NCBI RefSeq assembly: GCF_000389635.1
Contig: NC_021182.1
Location: 1,612,001 to 1,676,000, forward strand
From: Clostridium pasteurianum BC1
GTDB taxonomy: Bacteria > Bacillota > Clostridia > Clostridiales > Clostridiaceae
DNA length: 64,000 nucleotides
Direction of reading: 5' to 3'
The translations under genes and the position numbers were made by a program. The notes under the pieces are model-generated. The model worked only from the letters and a program-made list of their open reading frames with translations, made no database searches and had not been told where the DNA came from. Below, piece after piece: positions 54,713-64,000 of the stretch; position 1 is the first letter of the stretch; each line of letters opens with the position of its first letter.

Positions 54713-55798
54713 ATGAAAGGCATATTATATTTGGAAGACGGTACAATATATAAAGGGGATGGCTTTGGAAAAATTGGCACATCCGTTGGAGAATTGGTTT
54801 TTAATACTTGTATGACTGGATATCAAGAGGTACTTACTGATCCTTCCTATGCAGGTCAAATAATAAATATGACATATCCTTTGATCGGAAATTATGGAAC
54901 AAATAGTTTTGAAAATGAATCAGAAAAGGTATATGCTAAAGGTTTTGTGGTAAAATCAGTAAGTAATAATCCATCAAATTATATGAATGAAGCAAGTTTA
55001 GATGAAATGCTTAAAAACATGAATGTGGTTGGTATTTATAATGTAGATACTAGAGCAATTACAAAAAGAATAAGAAATGTAGGTTCTATGAAATGTGTAA
55101 TTTCCAACGAAGAATTCTCTTTAGAAAAATTGAAAGAAATTATGAATAGCACTGAGCTTAGTAAAAGCTATGTAGAGGAAGTAAGTCCAAATGAGATTAA
55201 ACATATTCCAGGAACAGGTTTTAAAGTAGCATTAATGGATTTTGGTGCTAAACAAAATATAATTGAAAATTTAAAACAGAGAAATTGTGATATAACAATA
55301 TTCCCATACAATGCTACCTATAATGATATTATGGAGATAAAACCAGATGGATTATTTTTAAGTAATGGTCCTGGAGATCCAAAGGCAATACCTGAAACTG
55401 TTGAAACAGTAAAGCATTTAATGAAATCTTTACCTACCTTTGGTATATGCCTTGGACATCAGATATTGGCATTAGCTGTAGGCGGAGATACCTACAAATT
55501 AAAATTCGGTCATAGAGGTGGGAATCATGGAATCTATGATATTGAGAGAGATAAAGCATATATAACTTCTCAAAACCATGGATATGCAGTAGATGAAAAA
55601 AGCATAGAAAATAAAGGTATGATAGTTACACATAGAAATCTTAATGATAACACAGTTGAAGGAATGAAACATAAATCTCTGCCAGTTTTTTCAGTACAAT
55701 TCCATCCAGAAGGGGCACCAGGTCCAATAGATACAGCTTATCTATTTGATAAATTCTTAACCATTATGGATGGGTCAATTAATGATGAAGCAATTTAA
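54713..55798 (+). CDS. carA: Carbamoyl-phosphate synthase small (glutaminase) subunit
   Basis: The start is ATG 54713 behind AAGAGGTGG. The 361-aa protein has the N-terminal CPSase small domain (GVGELVFNTCMTGYQEVLTDPSY-like start) and a class I glutaminase with the nucleophile Cys in GICLGHQ and HPEG near the end. It releases ammonia from glutamine for CarB. Control is by PyrR, so this synthase serves pyrimidine synthesis. Confidence 0.96.
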   Translation: MKGILYLEDGTIYKGDGFGKIGTSVGELVFNTCMTGYQEVLTDPSYAGQIINMTYPLIGNYGTNSFENESEKVYAKGFVVKSVSNNPSNYMNEASLDEMLKNMNVVGIYNVDTRAITKRIRNVGSMKCVISNEEFSLEKLKEIMNSTELSKSYVEEVSPNEIKHIPGTGFKVALMDFGAKQNIIENLKQRNCDITIFPYNATYNDIMEIKPDGLFLSNGPGDPKAIPETVETVKHLMKSLPTFGICLGHQILALAVGGDTYKLKFGHRGGNHGIYDIERDKAYITSQNHGYAVDEKSIENKGMIVTHRNLNDNTVEGMKHKSLPVFSVQFHPEGAPGPIDTAYLFDKFLTIMDGSINDEAI

Positions 55799-55881
55799 AT
55801 AATTAATTAAAAAATAACTGGCCATTATAATAATATGACTATTGGCTCGTTATAATACTAACGATTTTGGAGGAAACAGAT

Positions 55882-58800
55882 ATGCCTTTGGATAAAACTA
55901 TAAAAAAAGCTCTTATCATTGGATCAGGCCCAATAATTATAGGTCAAGCGGCTGAATTTGACTATTCAGGTACGGAAGCTATTAAAGCTATAAAAGAGGA
56001 AGGAATAGAAACTGTTCTTGTAAATAGTAATCCAGCTACTATAATGACAGATTATCATATAGCAGATAAAGTTTATATAGAACCATTAACTGTAAAAGCA
56101 CTAGAAAAAATAATATCAGAAGAAAGACCGGATGGAATACTTGCAGGTTTTGGAGGTCAGACTGCTCTTAATCTTGCAATGAAATTAAAAGATGTGGGGA
56201 TTCTTGAAAAGTACAATGTTAGGCTTCTGGGTGTAAATAGTGAAGCTATAAAGAAGGCTGAAGACAGAGAAGAATTCAAGAATCTTATGGAAGAGATAAA
56301 TGAACCTATACCTAAGAGTATAATTGCAAACCATATTGAAGAATGTGTAGACTTTGTAAATAAGTATGGATTCCCGGTAATTATAAGACCAGCATACACT
56401 TTAGGTGGAACTGGTGGCGGGATAGCAGAAAATATGGAAGAACTTCTTGAAATAGCCAGCAGAGGAATTGAAATGAGTCCTATAGATCAAATTCTATTAG
56501 AGCAAAGTGTGGCTGGTTGGAAAGAAATTGAGTATGAAGTAATAAGAGATAAGAAAGATAATTGCATAATTATATGTAATATGGAAAATATAGATCCCGT
56601 AGGTGTTCATACAGGAGATAGTATAGTTGTGGCACCTTCACAGACTTTAAGAGATACTGAATATCAGATGCTTAGAAATGCTGCTATAAAAATTATACGA
56701 AATCTTAAAATAGAAGGTGGCTGCAATATACAGTATGCCTTAGATCCTAAAAGTAATAACTATATAGTAATAGAAGTAAATCCTAGAGTTAGCCGTTCCA
56801 GTGCTCTTGCATCTAAAGCAGCAGGTTATCCTATAGCTAAGATTGCAGCTAAGATTGCAATAGGATATAGTCTAGATGAACTTAAAAATTATGTTACTAA
56901 AAATTCTAGTGCTTGTTTTGAACCAGCTTTAGACTATTGTGTAGTTAAGATACCAAAATGGCCTTTTGATAAATTCGATACAGCTCTTAGAACATTGGGT
57001 ACACAGATGAAGGCTACAGGGGAAGTAATGGCTATAGATAGAACTTTCCATAATGCTCTTTTAAAGGCAGTTACATCTCTTGAAGGAAAATTTAGTGCAC
57101 TGAGAATTGAGGCTTTTGAAGCTCTAGATGTAGATGCTCTTGTTGATAAAATAAAGGAACAGGATGATGAGAGGATTTTTGCCATAGCAGAGATTATGAG
57201 AAAGGGAATTTCCATAGATGAAGTACACAATATAACCAAAATAGATAAATGGTTTTTAAATAGTATTAAGACAATAATAGATATGGAAAACAAACTTAAA
57301 GAAGAGTCCGCAAAAGAAAACATAATTGAAGCTAAAAAGATGGGCTTTACTGTAAAGGAAATAAACAGACTTACAAAAATAGGTGAAGATAGAGTAAAAG
57401 ATATTTTAAAAGAAAATAATGTAAAACCAGTATATAAAATGGTAGATACCTGCAGTGGTGAATTTGAAGCAGATACCCCGTATTATTACTCTTGTTACGA
57501 AGATGAGGATGAAGATGCTGTTTCAGATAATGAAAAGATAATAGTTTTAGGCTCCGGTCCTATAAGAATAGGTCAGGGTATTGAATTTGACTATTGCTGT
57601 GTTCATGGAGTTTGGGGTATTAAGGAAGCTGGATATAAATCAATAATTATAAATAACAATCCTGAAACTGTAAGTACGGATTTTGATACAGCGGACAAAT
57701 TATATTTTGAATCTCTATATATAGACAATGTATTAGATATTATTGAGAAGGAAAAACCTTATGGTGTTATTGTACAATTTGGTGGTCAAACTGCCATAAA
57801 TCTTGCAGAAATGCTTGATAAAAGAGGAATAAAGATTCTTGGAACCTCCTTTAAATCTATAGACTTAGCTGAGGATAGAGAAAAGTTTAGTGAACTCTTA
57901 AATAGTATAAACATACCATTACCTGAAGGCTTATCTGTAACCAGCATGGAAGGGGCTTATAAAGCAGTTGAAACTTTAGGATACCCTGTAATAGTAAGAC
58001 CTTCCTATGTAATAGGCGGAAGAGCTATGCAGGTAGTGTATGAAAAAAAGACTCTTGAAAGATATATGAAGGAAGCTGTTAATTTATCTACGGAACACCC
58101 TGTACTTATAGATAAATATATAAAAGGTACAGAAATAGAAGTGGATGCAATCTCAGATGGTGAAGATGTATTAATACCTGGTATTATGGAACATGTTGAG
58201 AGAACTGGGGTACATTCTGGAGACAGTATAACAATGTATCCAACCAGAACGCTTTCAAAGGATGTTCTCAATACTCTAAAGGAATATACAGAGAGAATTG
58301 TAAAATCACTTGAAATTAAGGGACTTGTAAATATACAATATGTTTTTGATGGAGATAATATATATGTAATAGAAGTAAATCCAAGAGCTTCCAGAACAGT
58401 GCCTATTTTGAGTAAAGTTACTGGAATACCTATGGTGAAGCTGGCAGTAGAAATTATACTTGGAAAGAAATTAAAAGACCTTGGATATGGAATTGGAATT
58501 AATGAGGAAAATAAATTGTGTGCAGTAAAGATACCAGTATTTTCTAATGAGAAGCTGGTAGATGTAGATACTTATTTAGGACCTGAAATGAAATCTACTG
58601 GTGAAGTACTTGGTGTAGGTGATAATTTTGAAGATGCTATATATAAGGGATTCTGTGCTGCAAATTATGAAATTCCTAAGAGTGGAAATATATATGTATC
58701 TTTAAAAGATATAGATAAAGAAGAGGGGTTACAGGTAGTTAAAAAATATATTGAACTTGGCTTCAATATAATTGCCTCTGAGGGTACAGGAAAATTCTTG

Positions 58801-59067
58801 AAGGATAATGGTATAAAGTGCAATATAGAGTCATTATCTGAAATAACTGATAATATGGTTGAGAGAAAAATAGCATTTATAATTGATTCACCTACAAAGG
58901 GAAATAACATAGATACCTTAGGATTTAAGCTTAGAAGAAAAGCAGCAGAACATAGAATACCAGTATTTACTTGTATAGATACTGCAAATATATTTGTAAC
59001 TGCTGTAAATTATGAGATATCAGGTAAAGAAGTGGAATATTCACCTATGAATAAGTATTTTTTATAG
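55882..59067 (+). CDS. carB: Carbamoyl-phosphate synthase large subunit
   Basis: The start is ATG 55882 behind TTGGAGGAAAC. The 1061-aa protein has two homologous ATP-grasp halves (IIGSGPIIIGQAAEFDYSG and VLGSGPIRIGQGIEFDYC), an oligomerisation region in the middle and a C-terminal MGS-like regulatory domain (residues about 930-1061). It makes carbamoyl phosphate from bicarbonate, ammonia and two ATP. Confidence 0.97.
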   Translation: MPLDKTIKKALIIGSGPIIIGQAAEFDYSGTEAIKAIKEEGIETVLVNSNPATIMTDYHIADKVYIEPLTVKALEKIISEERPDGILAGFGGQTALNLAMKLKDVGILEKYNVRLLGVNSEAIKKAEDREEFKNLMEEINEPIPKSIIANHIEECVDFVNKYGFPVIIRPAYTLGGTGGGIAENMEELLEIASRGIEMSPIDQILLEQSVAGWKEIEYEVIRDKKDNCIIICNMENIDPVGVHTGDSIVVAPSQTLRDTEYQMLRNAAIKIIRNLKIEGGCNIQYALDPKSNNYIVIEVNPRVSRSSALASKAAGYPIAKIAAKIAIGYSLDELKNYVTKNSSACFEPALDYCVVKIPKWPFDKFDTALRTLGTQMKATGEVMAIDRTFHNALLKAVTSLEGKFSALRIEAFEALDVDALVDKIKEQDDERIFAIAEIMRKGISIDEVHNITKIDKWFLNSIKTIIDMENKLKEESAKENIIEAKKMGFTVKEINRLTKIGEDRVKDILKENNVKPVYKMVDTCSGEFEADTPYYYSCYEDEDEDAVSDNEKIIVLGSGPIRIGQGIEFDYCCVHGVWGIKEAGYKSIIINNNPETVSTDFDTADKLYFESLYIDNVLDIIEKEKPYGVIVQFGGQTAINLAEMLDKRGIKILGTSFKSIDLAEDREKFSELLNSINIPLPEGLSVTSMEGAYKAVETLGYPVIVRPSYVIGGRAMQVVYEKKTLERYMKEAVNLSTEHPVLIDKYIKGTEIEVDAISDGEDVLIPGIMEHVERTGVHSGDSITMYPTRTLSKDVLNTLKEYTERIVKSLEIKGLVNIQYVFDGDNIYVIEVNPRASRTVPILSKVTGIPMVKLAVEIILGKKLKDLGYGIGINEENKLCAVKIPVFSNEKLVDVDTYLGPEMKSTGEVLGVGDNFEDAIYKGFCAANYEIPKSGNIYVSLKDIDKEEGLQVVKKYIELGFNIIASEGTGKFLKDNGIKCNIESLSEITDNMVERKIAFIIDSPTKGNNIDTLGFKLRRKAAEHRIPVFTCIDTANIFVTAVNYEISGKEVEYSPMNKYFL

Positions 59068-59101
59068 TAGCACTTAAGTATATAGTAATAAATAACAAGT
59101 G

Positions 59102-59153
59102 AAAGCTTTAAAATAATAGAATACGTAAATGAGTTAATTATTTTAAAAGCTTT
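59102..59153 (+). terminator. Terminator-like hairpin after carB
   Basis: AAAGCTTTAAAATAAT pairs with ATTATTTTAAAAGCTTT, with a T-rich tail. Confidence 0.6.
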
Positions 59154-59185
59154 TAATTGGGAACTATATTAAAAATATAATAGAA

Positions 59186-59238
59186 ACACTATCAAAATAA
59201 ATTGTTCAAATAAAATAATTTTGATAGTGTTAATTTTT
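59186..59238. terminator. Second terminator hairpin after carB
   Basis: ACACTATCAAAAT and ATTTTGATAGTGT form a 13-bp perfect stem, followed by TAATTTTT. At 59246-59270 a right-end fragment (TTTTATTTTCATATGACTTA) resembles the MITE terminus. Confidence 0.7.
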
Positions 59239-59395
59239 CATTGACTAGATTTTATTTTCATATGACTTATATTAAAAGTTTGCTTTGGATAGGCATTTGC
59301 GTATTGTTAATTTTAAATATACAAAAAATTATTATTAAAATATTTAACAATGAGTTATAATAAATAATGTATGTTGATGTAAGGAGGTTTTTAAA

Positions 59396-60196
59396 TTGGG
59401 AAAACCAAGTATTTTTAGTAATCGGTATAGAAAAGAAATGAGAAAGAGGAGAAACAAAACTATCACTATTATAATAGTGATTGCCATTGTTGTTATACTT
59501 GGAATAATATTGATAAATGGCAGTCTAAATAATTGGACTAAAAATAATTTTAATACGAAAAAAGTATCTCAAGGGAATAATGATCCGAAACAAAATACAG
59601 TTAGTAAAAAAGATACAGCTGCAGCTGATGAAAAAGCAAAAGCTAAGGAAGAACCGCAAAAACCAGTTGACAAAACATTTACAGTAACTATGCCTGATGG
59701 AAAAGCTTTAAATATTATATATGATGATAGTTCAAGCGCAAGAAAAATCACAAATATACAAAATCAGGATTCTGATATAGATTTTAATATTAATCCCTCA
59801 GGTACATCAGCCGTTGCCTATGAGAAAAGCAAACAAAATGTGCTTCTTGTAAATGCAGATGGGACATCTTCTGATATTACAAATACTTCATATACATCAA
59901 GTAATGGAACAGTTTTTAGTAAAGATAGCATATTAGCACAAAACAATAATTACATATGGCAGCAGTCACCTAAATTTATAGATGATAATAATATAGCATA
60001 TATAAGTCAATTACCATGGTTTGATAATAGGCCTTCTAAATTTATATGGAAATATAACATTAAAGATAAGACAAATATAAATACAAATATAACAGGTACC
60101 AATATTCAAATAAATAATATAAATAATAAAGGACTTGAGATAGTGATAGATAATGTTACTCAGTATCTAAAGGGAGACGGGTCTATAGCTAATTAA
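59396..60196 (+). CDS. Membrane-anchored hypothetical protein
   Basis: The 266-aa protein starts at TTG behind AAGGAGG. A very basic N-terminus (KEMRKRRNK) precedes one span (TIIIVIAIVVILGIILI, residues about 25-42). A Lys/Ala/Glu-rich linker (about 60-90) and an Asn/Ser-rich beta-like external domain follow. No family is recognised; the size and topology fit an envelope or sporulation-related protein. The stop codon touches the MITE-like element at 60196. Confidence 0.6.
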   Translation: MGKPSIFSNRYRKEMRKRRNKTITIIIVIAIVVILGIILINGSLNNWTKNNFNTKKVSQGNNDPKQNTVSKKDTAAADEKAKAKEEPQKPVDKTFTVTMPDGKALNIIYDDSSSARKITNIQNQDSDIDFNINPSGTSAVAYEKSKQNVLLVNADGTSSDITNTSYTSSNGTVFSKDSILAQNNNYIWQQSPKFIDDNNIAYISQLPWFDNRPSKFIWKYNIKDKTNINTNITGTNIQINNINNKGLEIVIDNVTQYLKGDGSIAN

Positions 60197-60266
60197 GGCA
60201 TATTCAAATAGATAACTAGTCAGTATGCTAGAGCATCTTTGACTTACTATTTATTTTCACATGCCT
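60196..60266 (+). mobile_element. MITE-like element, short form (71 bp)
   Basis: AGGCATATTCAAATAGATAA ... TTTATTTTCACATGCCT, near-palindromic. It sits between the stop codon of the previous gene and the ribosome binding site of the next, spanning the whole gap. Confidence 0.7.
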
Positions 60267-60289
60267 AATTGTGTTTTGGGAGAGGTTTT

Positions 60290-61072
60290 ATGGAGATAGG
60301 ATTATCATCGGCAGTGTTTTATCCAAATGTTAAAACAGAGAATAGCATAAAATTGATTTCAGATTTAGGTTTTCTCTGTGCAGAAGTGTTTTTAAATAGT
60401 CCCTTTGAGTATGAAGTTGATTATGTAAAAAAACTTGTAGAGATAAAAGATAAATATAAATTAGAAATAAGCAGTGTGCATAGTTTTTCATCTTCCTTTG
60501 AGCCCTATCTTTTTGATGCATACAAAAGAAGAAGAAGAGATATGCTGAAATTTTTTGAGATGGTATGTAAGGCAGGAAAGCTTTTAGGAGCAAATTGTTA
60601 TACTTTTCATGGAATGAGACTGGGACCTTCAGATTTTATAAGCAAAGAGCTTATACATGATGTTTATAATAATCTTACTTATATAGCAGCAGAAAATGAA
60701 ATAAAATTAGCCCAGGAAAATGTATCCTGGTGTATGTCCAGCAGTATTGAATATTTAAGGAATTTAAAAGAGAATTGTAGATATCCTATATATTTTACTC
60801 TTGATATTAAGCAAGCTTACAGGGCAGGAGTAAATCCTATGGAATATTTAGAAGTTATGGATACAAATTTGATAAATTTTCATATTAATGATAGAGATGA
60901 TAAACATACATGCTTGCTTCCTGGGGATGGAACTGTAGATTTTCAAAGTATATTCAATAAAATTAAGTCATTAAATTATACCGGTAATGCTATAATGGAA
61001 GTATATAGTAATAATTATAAGTCCTATGAAGACATAAAAAACTCTAAAAAATATTTAGAAAAATTTATCTGA
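60290..61072 (+). CDS. TIM-barrel sugar-phosphate isomerase/epimerase-like protein
   Basis: The start is ATG 60290 behind GGGAGAGG; the GTG at 60269 is too early. The 260-aa protein has the xylose-isomerase-like barrel features: IGLSSAVFYPN, SVHSFSSSFEP, CYTFHGMRLG, LAQENVSWC, FTLDIKQAYRAG, NFHINDRDDKHTCLLPGDGTVDF. Metal ligands would be the His, Glu and Asp in these motifs. It may be an isomerase, an epimerase or an AP-endonuclease-2-like enzyme. Confidence 0.75.
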   Translation: MEIGLSSAVFYPNVKTENSIKLISDLGFLCAEVFLNSPFEYEVDYVKKLVEIKDKYKLEISSVHSFSSSFEPYLFDAYKRRRRDMLKFFEMVCKAGKLLGANCYTFHGMRLGPSDFISKELIHDVYNNLTYIAAENEIKLAQENVSWCMSSSIEYLRNLKENCRYPIYFTLDIKQAYRAGVNPMEYLEVMDTNLINFHINDRDDKHTCLLPGDGTVDFQSIFNKIKSLNYTGNAIMEVYSNNYKSYEDIKNSKKYLEKFI

Positions 61073-61378
61073 TGATTAGCTGCTACAATAGAGCCTAGCT
61101 GTAAAGGAAGATGAGCGAATGCAAAAGGAATTTTGGTTTATATATTTTTGTCAAAATGGATAATAAAGTATTTGCTCTAGATAATTTATATAAGCTTGGT
61201 TGAAGTGCAGAATTCAAATAAGTAAGATTCGGTGTTCTGAATAGGTTTAAACGATAAAATAATCAAAGTTATAATTGTAAACTTATACTTCTTTGTTATA
61301 TAATATATAAAAGGATAACTTATTATGGAAATGTATATAAGAGAATAAGTTTGTATTATAACTATTTTTTAATACCAT
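61073..61378. other. AT-rich intergenic DNA
   Basis: Nothing beyond short unsupported frames is seen before the tig promoter. Confidence 0.4.
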
Positions 61379-61406
61379 TTGTAAATATACAATAATATGT
61401 TATAAT
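61379..61406 (+). promoter_or_regulatory. Promoter of tig
   Basis: TTGTAA (61379-61384), 16 bp, TATAAT (61401-61406), about 50 bp before the gene. Confidence 0.6.
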
Positions 61407-61453
61407 ATTTAAGTTAAAATAAGAAGCTTGCACTTTATAGGAGGAGTTTACGT

Positions 61454-62749
61454 ATGAACGCTAAAATGGAAAAAGTAGAAAATAATGTAGTTAAATTTGA
61501 AATAACAGTTGAAGCAGAAAAATTTAATGAGGCAGTAGAAAAGGCATATAAAAAAAATAAAACAAAATATAATATACCAGGATTCAGAAAGGGTAAAGCG
61601 CCTTTATCTATAATTAAGCAATATTATGGTGAGGGAGTATTTTATGAAGATGCAGTAAATTTTTGCTGTGATGATACATATCCAGTAGCTTTGGAAGAAA
61701 ACAATATAAAGCCTGTAGATTACCCACAAATTGATGTAGTGGAAATTGGTTCAGGAAAAGATTTTGTATATACAGCTAAAGTAACTGTTACTCCAGAAGT
61801 TGAACTTGGACAATACGAAGGTGTAGAAGTTAAAAAAGTAGAATATCCGGTAACTGATGAAGACATAGAGAATGAATTGAAATCTACTCAAGAAAAAAAT
61901 GCTAGAATAGAAACAAAAGAAGAAGATGGAATTGTAGAAAATGGAAATATAGCAGTTATTGATTTTAAAGGATTTGTAGATGGAGTAGCTTTTGAAGGTG
62001 GAGAAGGTACTGATTATTCTTTAGAAATAGGCAGTGGCGCTTTCATAGATAATTTTGAAGATCAGCTTGTTGGATTAAAAAAAGGAGAAACTAAAGAGGT
62101 AGAAGTTACTTTCCCTGAAGAATATGGTAAGGAAGAGCTAAATGGTAAGAAAGCTACTTTCACTGTAACTATAAAGGAAATAAAAATCAAAGAATTACCT
62201 GAAATAGATGATGAATTTGTAAAAGAAGTGTCAGAATTCGATACATTAGATGAACTTAAAAAGGATATAAGAACAAAAAAGGAAGAAAGCGATAATGCCA
62301 GAGCAAAGGCAGAATACGAAGACCATGTTGTAGATGCAGTATGCGATAACGCAAAGGTTGATATTCCAGAAATTATGGTAAAGAATGAAACTGATCAAAT
62401 GATTAAAGAATTGGAAACAAAATTGAAATATCAAGGGTTAGATCTGGAATCTTATTACAAATTTACAAATAGCTCAGAAGAAAAAGTTAGAGATTACATG
62501 AAGGAAACAGCAGAAAAAAGAGTTAAGACAAGACTTGTTATTGAAAAGATAGCTACTGTTGTAGATGTGAAGCCAACAGAGGAAGAATTACTAGAGAAGG
62601 CAACTGAAGCTGCTAAACAATATGGAACTAAAGATATAGAAAAAATGGCAAAACTACTTTTAGATGCACAAAGACCTATGTTAGAACAAGATTTAACAAA
62701 TGGAAAGGTAATAGACTTATTAGTAAATAGCAGTAAGGCAATAGACTAA
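61454..62749 (+). CDS. tig: Trigger factor (ribosome-associated chaperone)
   Basis: The 431-aa protein has the ribosome-binding tail with the signature [18 protein letters not shown] (about residue 40), a FKBP-type domain ([28 protein letters not shown], about 155-245) and a helical C-terminal chaperone arm. It helps nascent chains fold. The ribosome binding site is ATAGGAGGAG. A terminator separates it from clpP. Confidence 0.96.
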   Translation: MNAKMEKVENNVVKFEITVEAEKFNEAVEKAYKKNKTKYNIPGFRKGKAPLSIIKQYYGEGVFYEDAVNFCCDDTYPVALEENNIKPVDYPQIDVVEIGSGKDFVYTAKVTVTPEVELGQYEGVEVKKVEYPVTDEDIENELKSTQEKNARIETKEEDGIVENGNIAVIDFKGFVDGVAFEGGEGTDYSLEIGSGAFIDNFEDQLVGLKKGETKEVEVTFPEEYGKEELNGKKATFTVTIKEIKIKELPEIDDEFVKEVSEFDTLDELKKDIRTKKEESDNARAKAEYEDHVVDAVCDNAKVDIPEIMVKNETDQMIKELETKLKYQGLDLESYYKFTNSSEEKVRDYMKETAEKRVKTRLVIEKIATVVDVKPTEEELLEKATEAAKQYGTKDIEKMAKLLLDAQRPMLEQDLTNGKVIDLLVNSSKAID

Positions 62750-62808
62750 AAAATTTTTAATTATATATTGATTATTTGCTGTGATATGTTAGCATAATAT
62801 AAAAGGGG

Positions 62809-62847
62809 TTAATTGCCAGAATGGATTTCTGGCAATTAATTTTAATA
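62809..62847 (+). terminator. Terminator between tig and clpP
   Basis: TTAATTGCCAGAA and TTCTGGCAATTAA pair around TGGAT, then TTTTAAT. Confidence 0.8.
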
Positions 62848-62872
62848 TTCATATAATGAGGAGGGAATTTGT

Positions 62873-63457
62873 ATGGCTTTAGTACCAATGGTAGTAGAAC
62901 AAACAAATAGAGGAGAAAGGTCTTATGATATATATTCTAGGCTTTTAAAGGACAGAATTGTATTTTTAGGTGAAGAAGTAAATGATACAACTGCTAGTCT
63001 AATTGTTGCTCAACTTTTATTTTTAGAAAGTGAAGATCCTGATAAGGATATATCACTATACATAAATAGTCCAGGAGGTTCAATAACTGCTGGTATGGCT
63101 ATTTATGATACAATGCAATATATAAAACCCGATGTATCAACAATTTGTGTTGGTATGGCAGCATCAATGGGAGCATTTTTGTTAACTGCTGGTGCAAAGG
63201 GAAAAAGATTTGCACTGCCAAATAGTGAAATAATGATTCATCAACCATTAGGTGGTTTCCAGGGTCAGGCAACAGATATAGGTATACATGCTAATAGGAT
63301 ATTAAGCATTAAAAAGAAATTAAATTCAATTTTAAGTGAGAGAACTGGTCAGCCTTTAGAAACTATAGAGAGAGATACTGAAAGAGATAATTTCTTGGAA
63401 GCTGTAGCTGCTAAAGAGTATGGATTAATTGATGAAGTTATTACAAAAAAGAAATAA
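62873..63457 (+). CDS. clpP: ClpP protease subunit
   Basis: The 194-aa serine peptidase has Ser in [11 protein letters not shown] (near residue 98), His in IMIHQPLGG (near 123) and Asp in RDTERDNF (near 172), the full catalytic triad. It forms the tetradecameric chamber used by ClpX, and also by ClpA encoded at 25.3 kb. It starts behind GAGGAGGG, 20 bp before clpX. Confidence 0.97.
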   Translation: MALVPMVVEQTNRGERSYDIYSRLLKDRIVFLGEEVNDTTASLIVAQLLFLESEDPDKDISLYINSPGGSITAGMAIYDTMQYIKPDVSTICVGMAASMGAFLLTAGAKGKRFALPNSEIMIHQPLGGFQGQATDIGIHANRILSIKKKLNSILSERTGQPLETIERDTERDNFLEAVAAKEYGLIDEVITKKK

Positions 63458-63477
63458 CCTTATAAAGGGGTGCTGAT

Positions 63478-64000
63478 ATGTCAAAATTTGAGGATAAGAA
63501 ACAATTAAGATGTTCTTTTTGCGGCAAGAGTCAAGATCAAGTTAGAAGACTTATTGCTGGCCCAGGAGTATATATTTGTGATGAATGTATAGAGTTGTGT
63601 TCTGAAATAATAGCTGACGAATTTGAAGAAAATTCGTCAGTAGAAGTAGGGTCACTTCCAAAACCTATTGAAATAAAAAATTATTTAGATCAATATGTTA
63701 TAGGGCAGGAAGAAGCGAAGAAGGCCTTAGCCGTAGCTGTATATAATCATTATAAGAGAATAAATTCTAATATAGGTAATGAGGACGTAGAACTACAAAA
63801 AAGTAATATTTTACTTTTAGGGCCTACAGGCTCGGGTAAAACACTTTTAGCTCAAACTTTAGCTAAATTTTTAAATGTACCTTTTGCTATAGCTGACGCT
63901 ACCACTTTAACTGAGGCTGGTTATGTGGGAGAGGATGTAGAAAATATACTATTAAAGCTTATACAAAATGCTGATTATGATGTTGAAAGAGCTGAAAAGG
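63478..64000 (+). CDS. clpX: ClpX unfoldase (3' end beyond window)
   Basis: The N-terminal zinc-binding domain shows [11 protein letters not shown] and [10 protein letters not shown]. The AAA+ start follows with [23 protein letters not shown], Walker [16 protein letters not shown] and the pore-region precursor [16 protein letters not shown]. The frame is open to the window edge (174 codons). It is co-transcribed with clpP and delivers substrates to it. Confidence 0.96.
   Translation, partial: MSKFEDKKQLRCSFCGKSQDQVRRLIAGPGVYICDECIELCSEIIADEFEENSSVEVGSLPKPIEIKNYLDQYVIGQEEAKKALAVAVYNHYKRINSNIGNEDVELQKSNILLLGPTGSGKTLLAQTLAKFLNVPFAIADATTLTEAGYVGEDVENILLKLIQNADYDVERAEK

Overview
The window looks like a low-GC, spore-forming Clostridium (cluster I type). 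It has very AT-rich intergenic DNA, AGGAGG ribosome binding sites with frequent TTG/GTG starts, an alpha/beta-type small acid-soluble spore protein, a pyrBICFKDE operon with PyrR-type leaders, and a tig-clpP-clpX block. The species cannot be fixed from the sequence alone. No rRNA or intact tRNA gene was seen.

Region 1 (1-8.2 kb) is an accessory, decaying region. A LarA-like gene is followed by a beheaded GntR/FCD regulator and a nonsense-broken membrane ORF. Two homologous ~247-bp direct repeats (2066-2312 and 7900-8146) flank about 5.6 kb holding broken small genes, micropeptide units with their own promoter and terminator, a CxxC small protein and a large beta-propeller/phosphoesterase gene whose composition looks foreign.

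Region 2 (8.2-23.6 kb) is a mosaic. It holds a secreted matrixin-like protease with a secreted partner, a frameshifted coat-like gene with Asp-rich and 16-Arg tracts, a phage terminase scrap, gdhA broken by an inferred 14-nt deletion, and a TetR regulator with an alpha/beta hydrolase that ends on its catalytic His. Further on are three secreted cell-wall-type enzymes on the minus strand, a higher-GC membrane protein, an orphan phage lysin/holin pair, a RiPP-precursor-like 50-aa peptide and an array of short hairpin cassettes that look like small RNA units.

Region 3 (23.8-38.7 kb) has clpS-clpA and then a hexuronate/ketogluconate catabolic island. A LacI regulator faces yhcH-1, a Gfo/Idh oxidoreductase, uxuA, an SDR fructuronate reductase, an MFS transporter, yhcH-2, a YiaK-like dehydrogenase and a KduD-like SDR. 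Two near-identical promoter/operator modules precede the two yhcH paralogues.

Region 4 (38.9-64 kb) is mostly core. It has a SAM-I riboswitch with metA and metY, a SASP gene, an ABC exporter, xpt, a DedA protein, the pyrimidine operon pyrB-I-C-F-K-D-E, an M1-type lipoprotein peptidase, carA-carB with their own PyrR leader, tig, clpP and the start of clpX. A family of ~70-bp and ~160-bp palindromic, MITE-like elements is scattered through 33-60 kb, one copy inside the carA leader. Pyrimidine control appears to use three PyrR-binding leaders, one of which overlaps the pyrB ribosome binding site.
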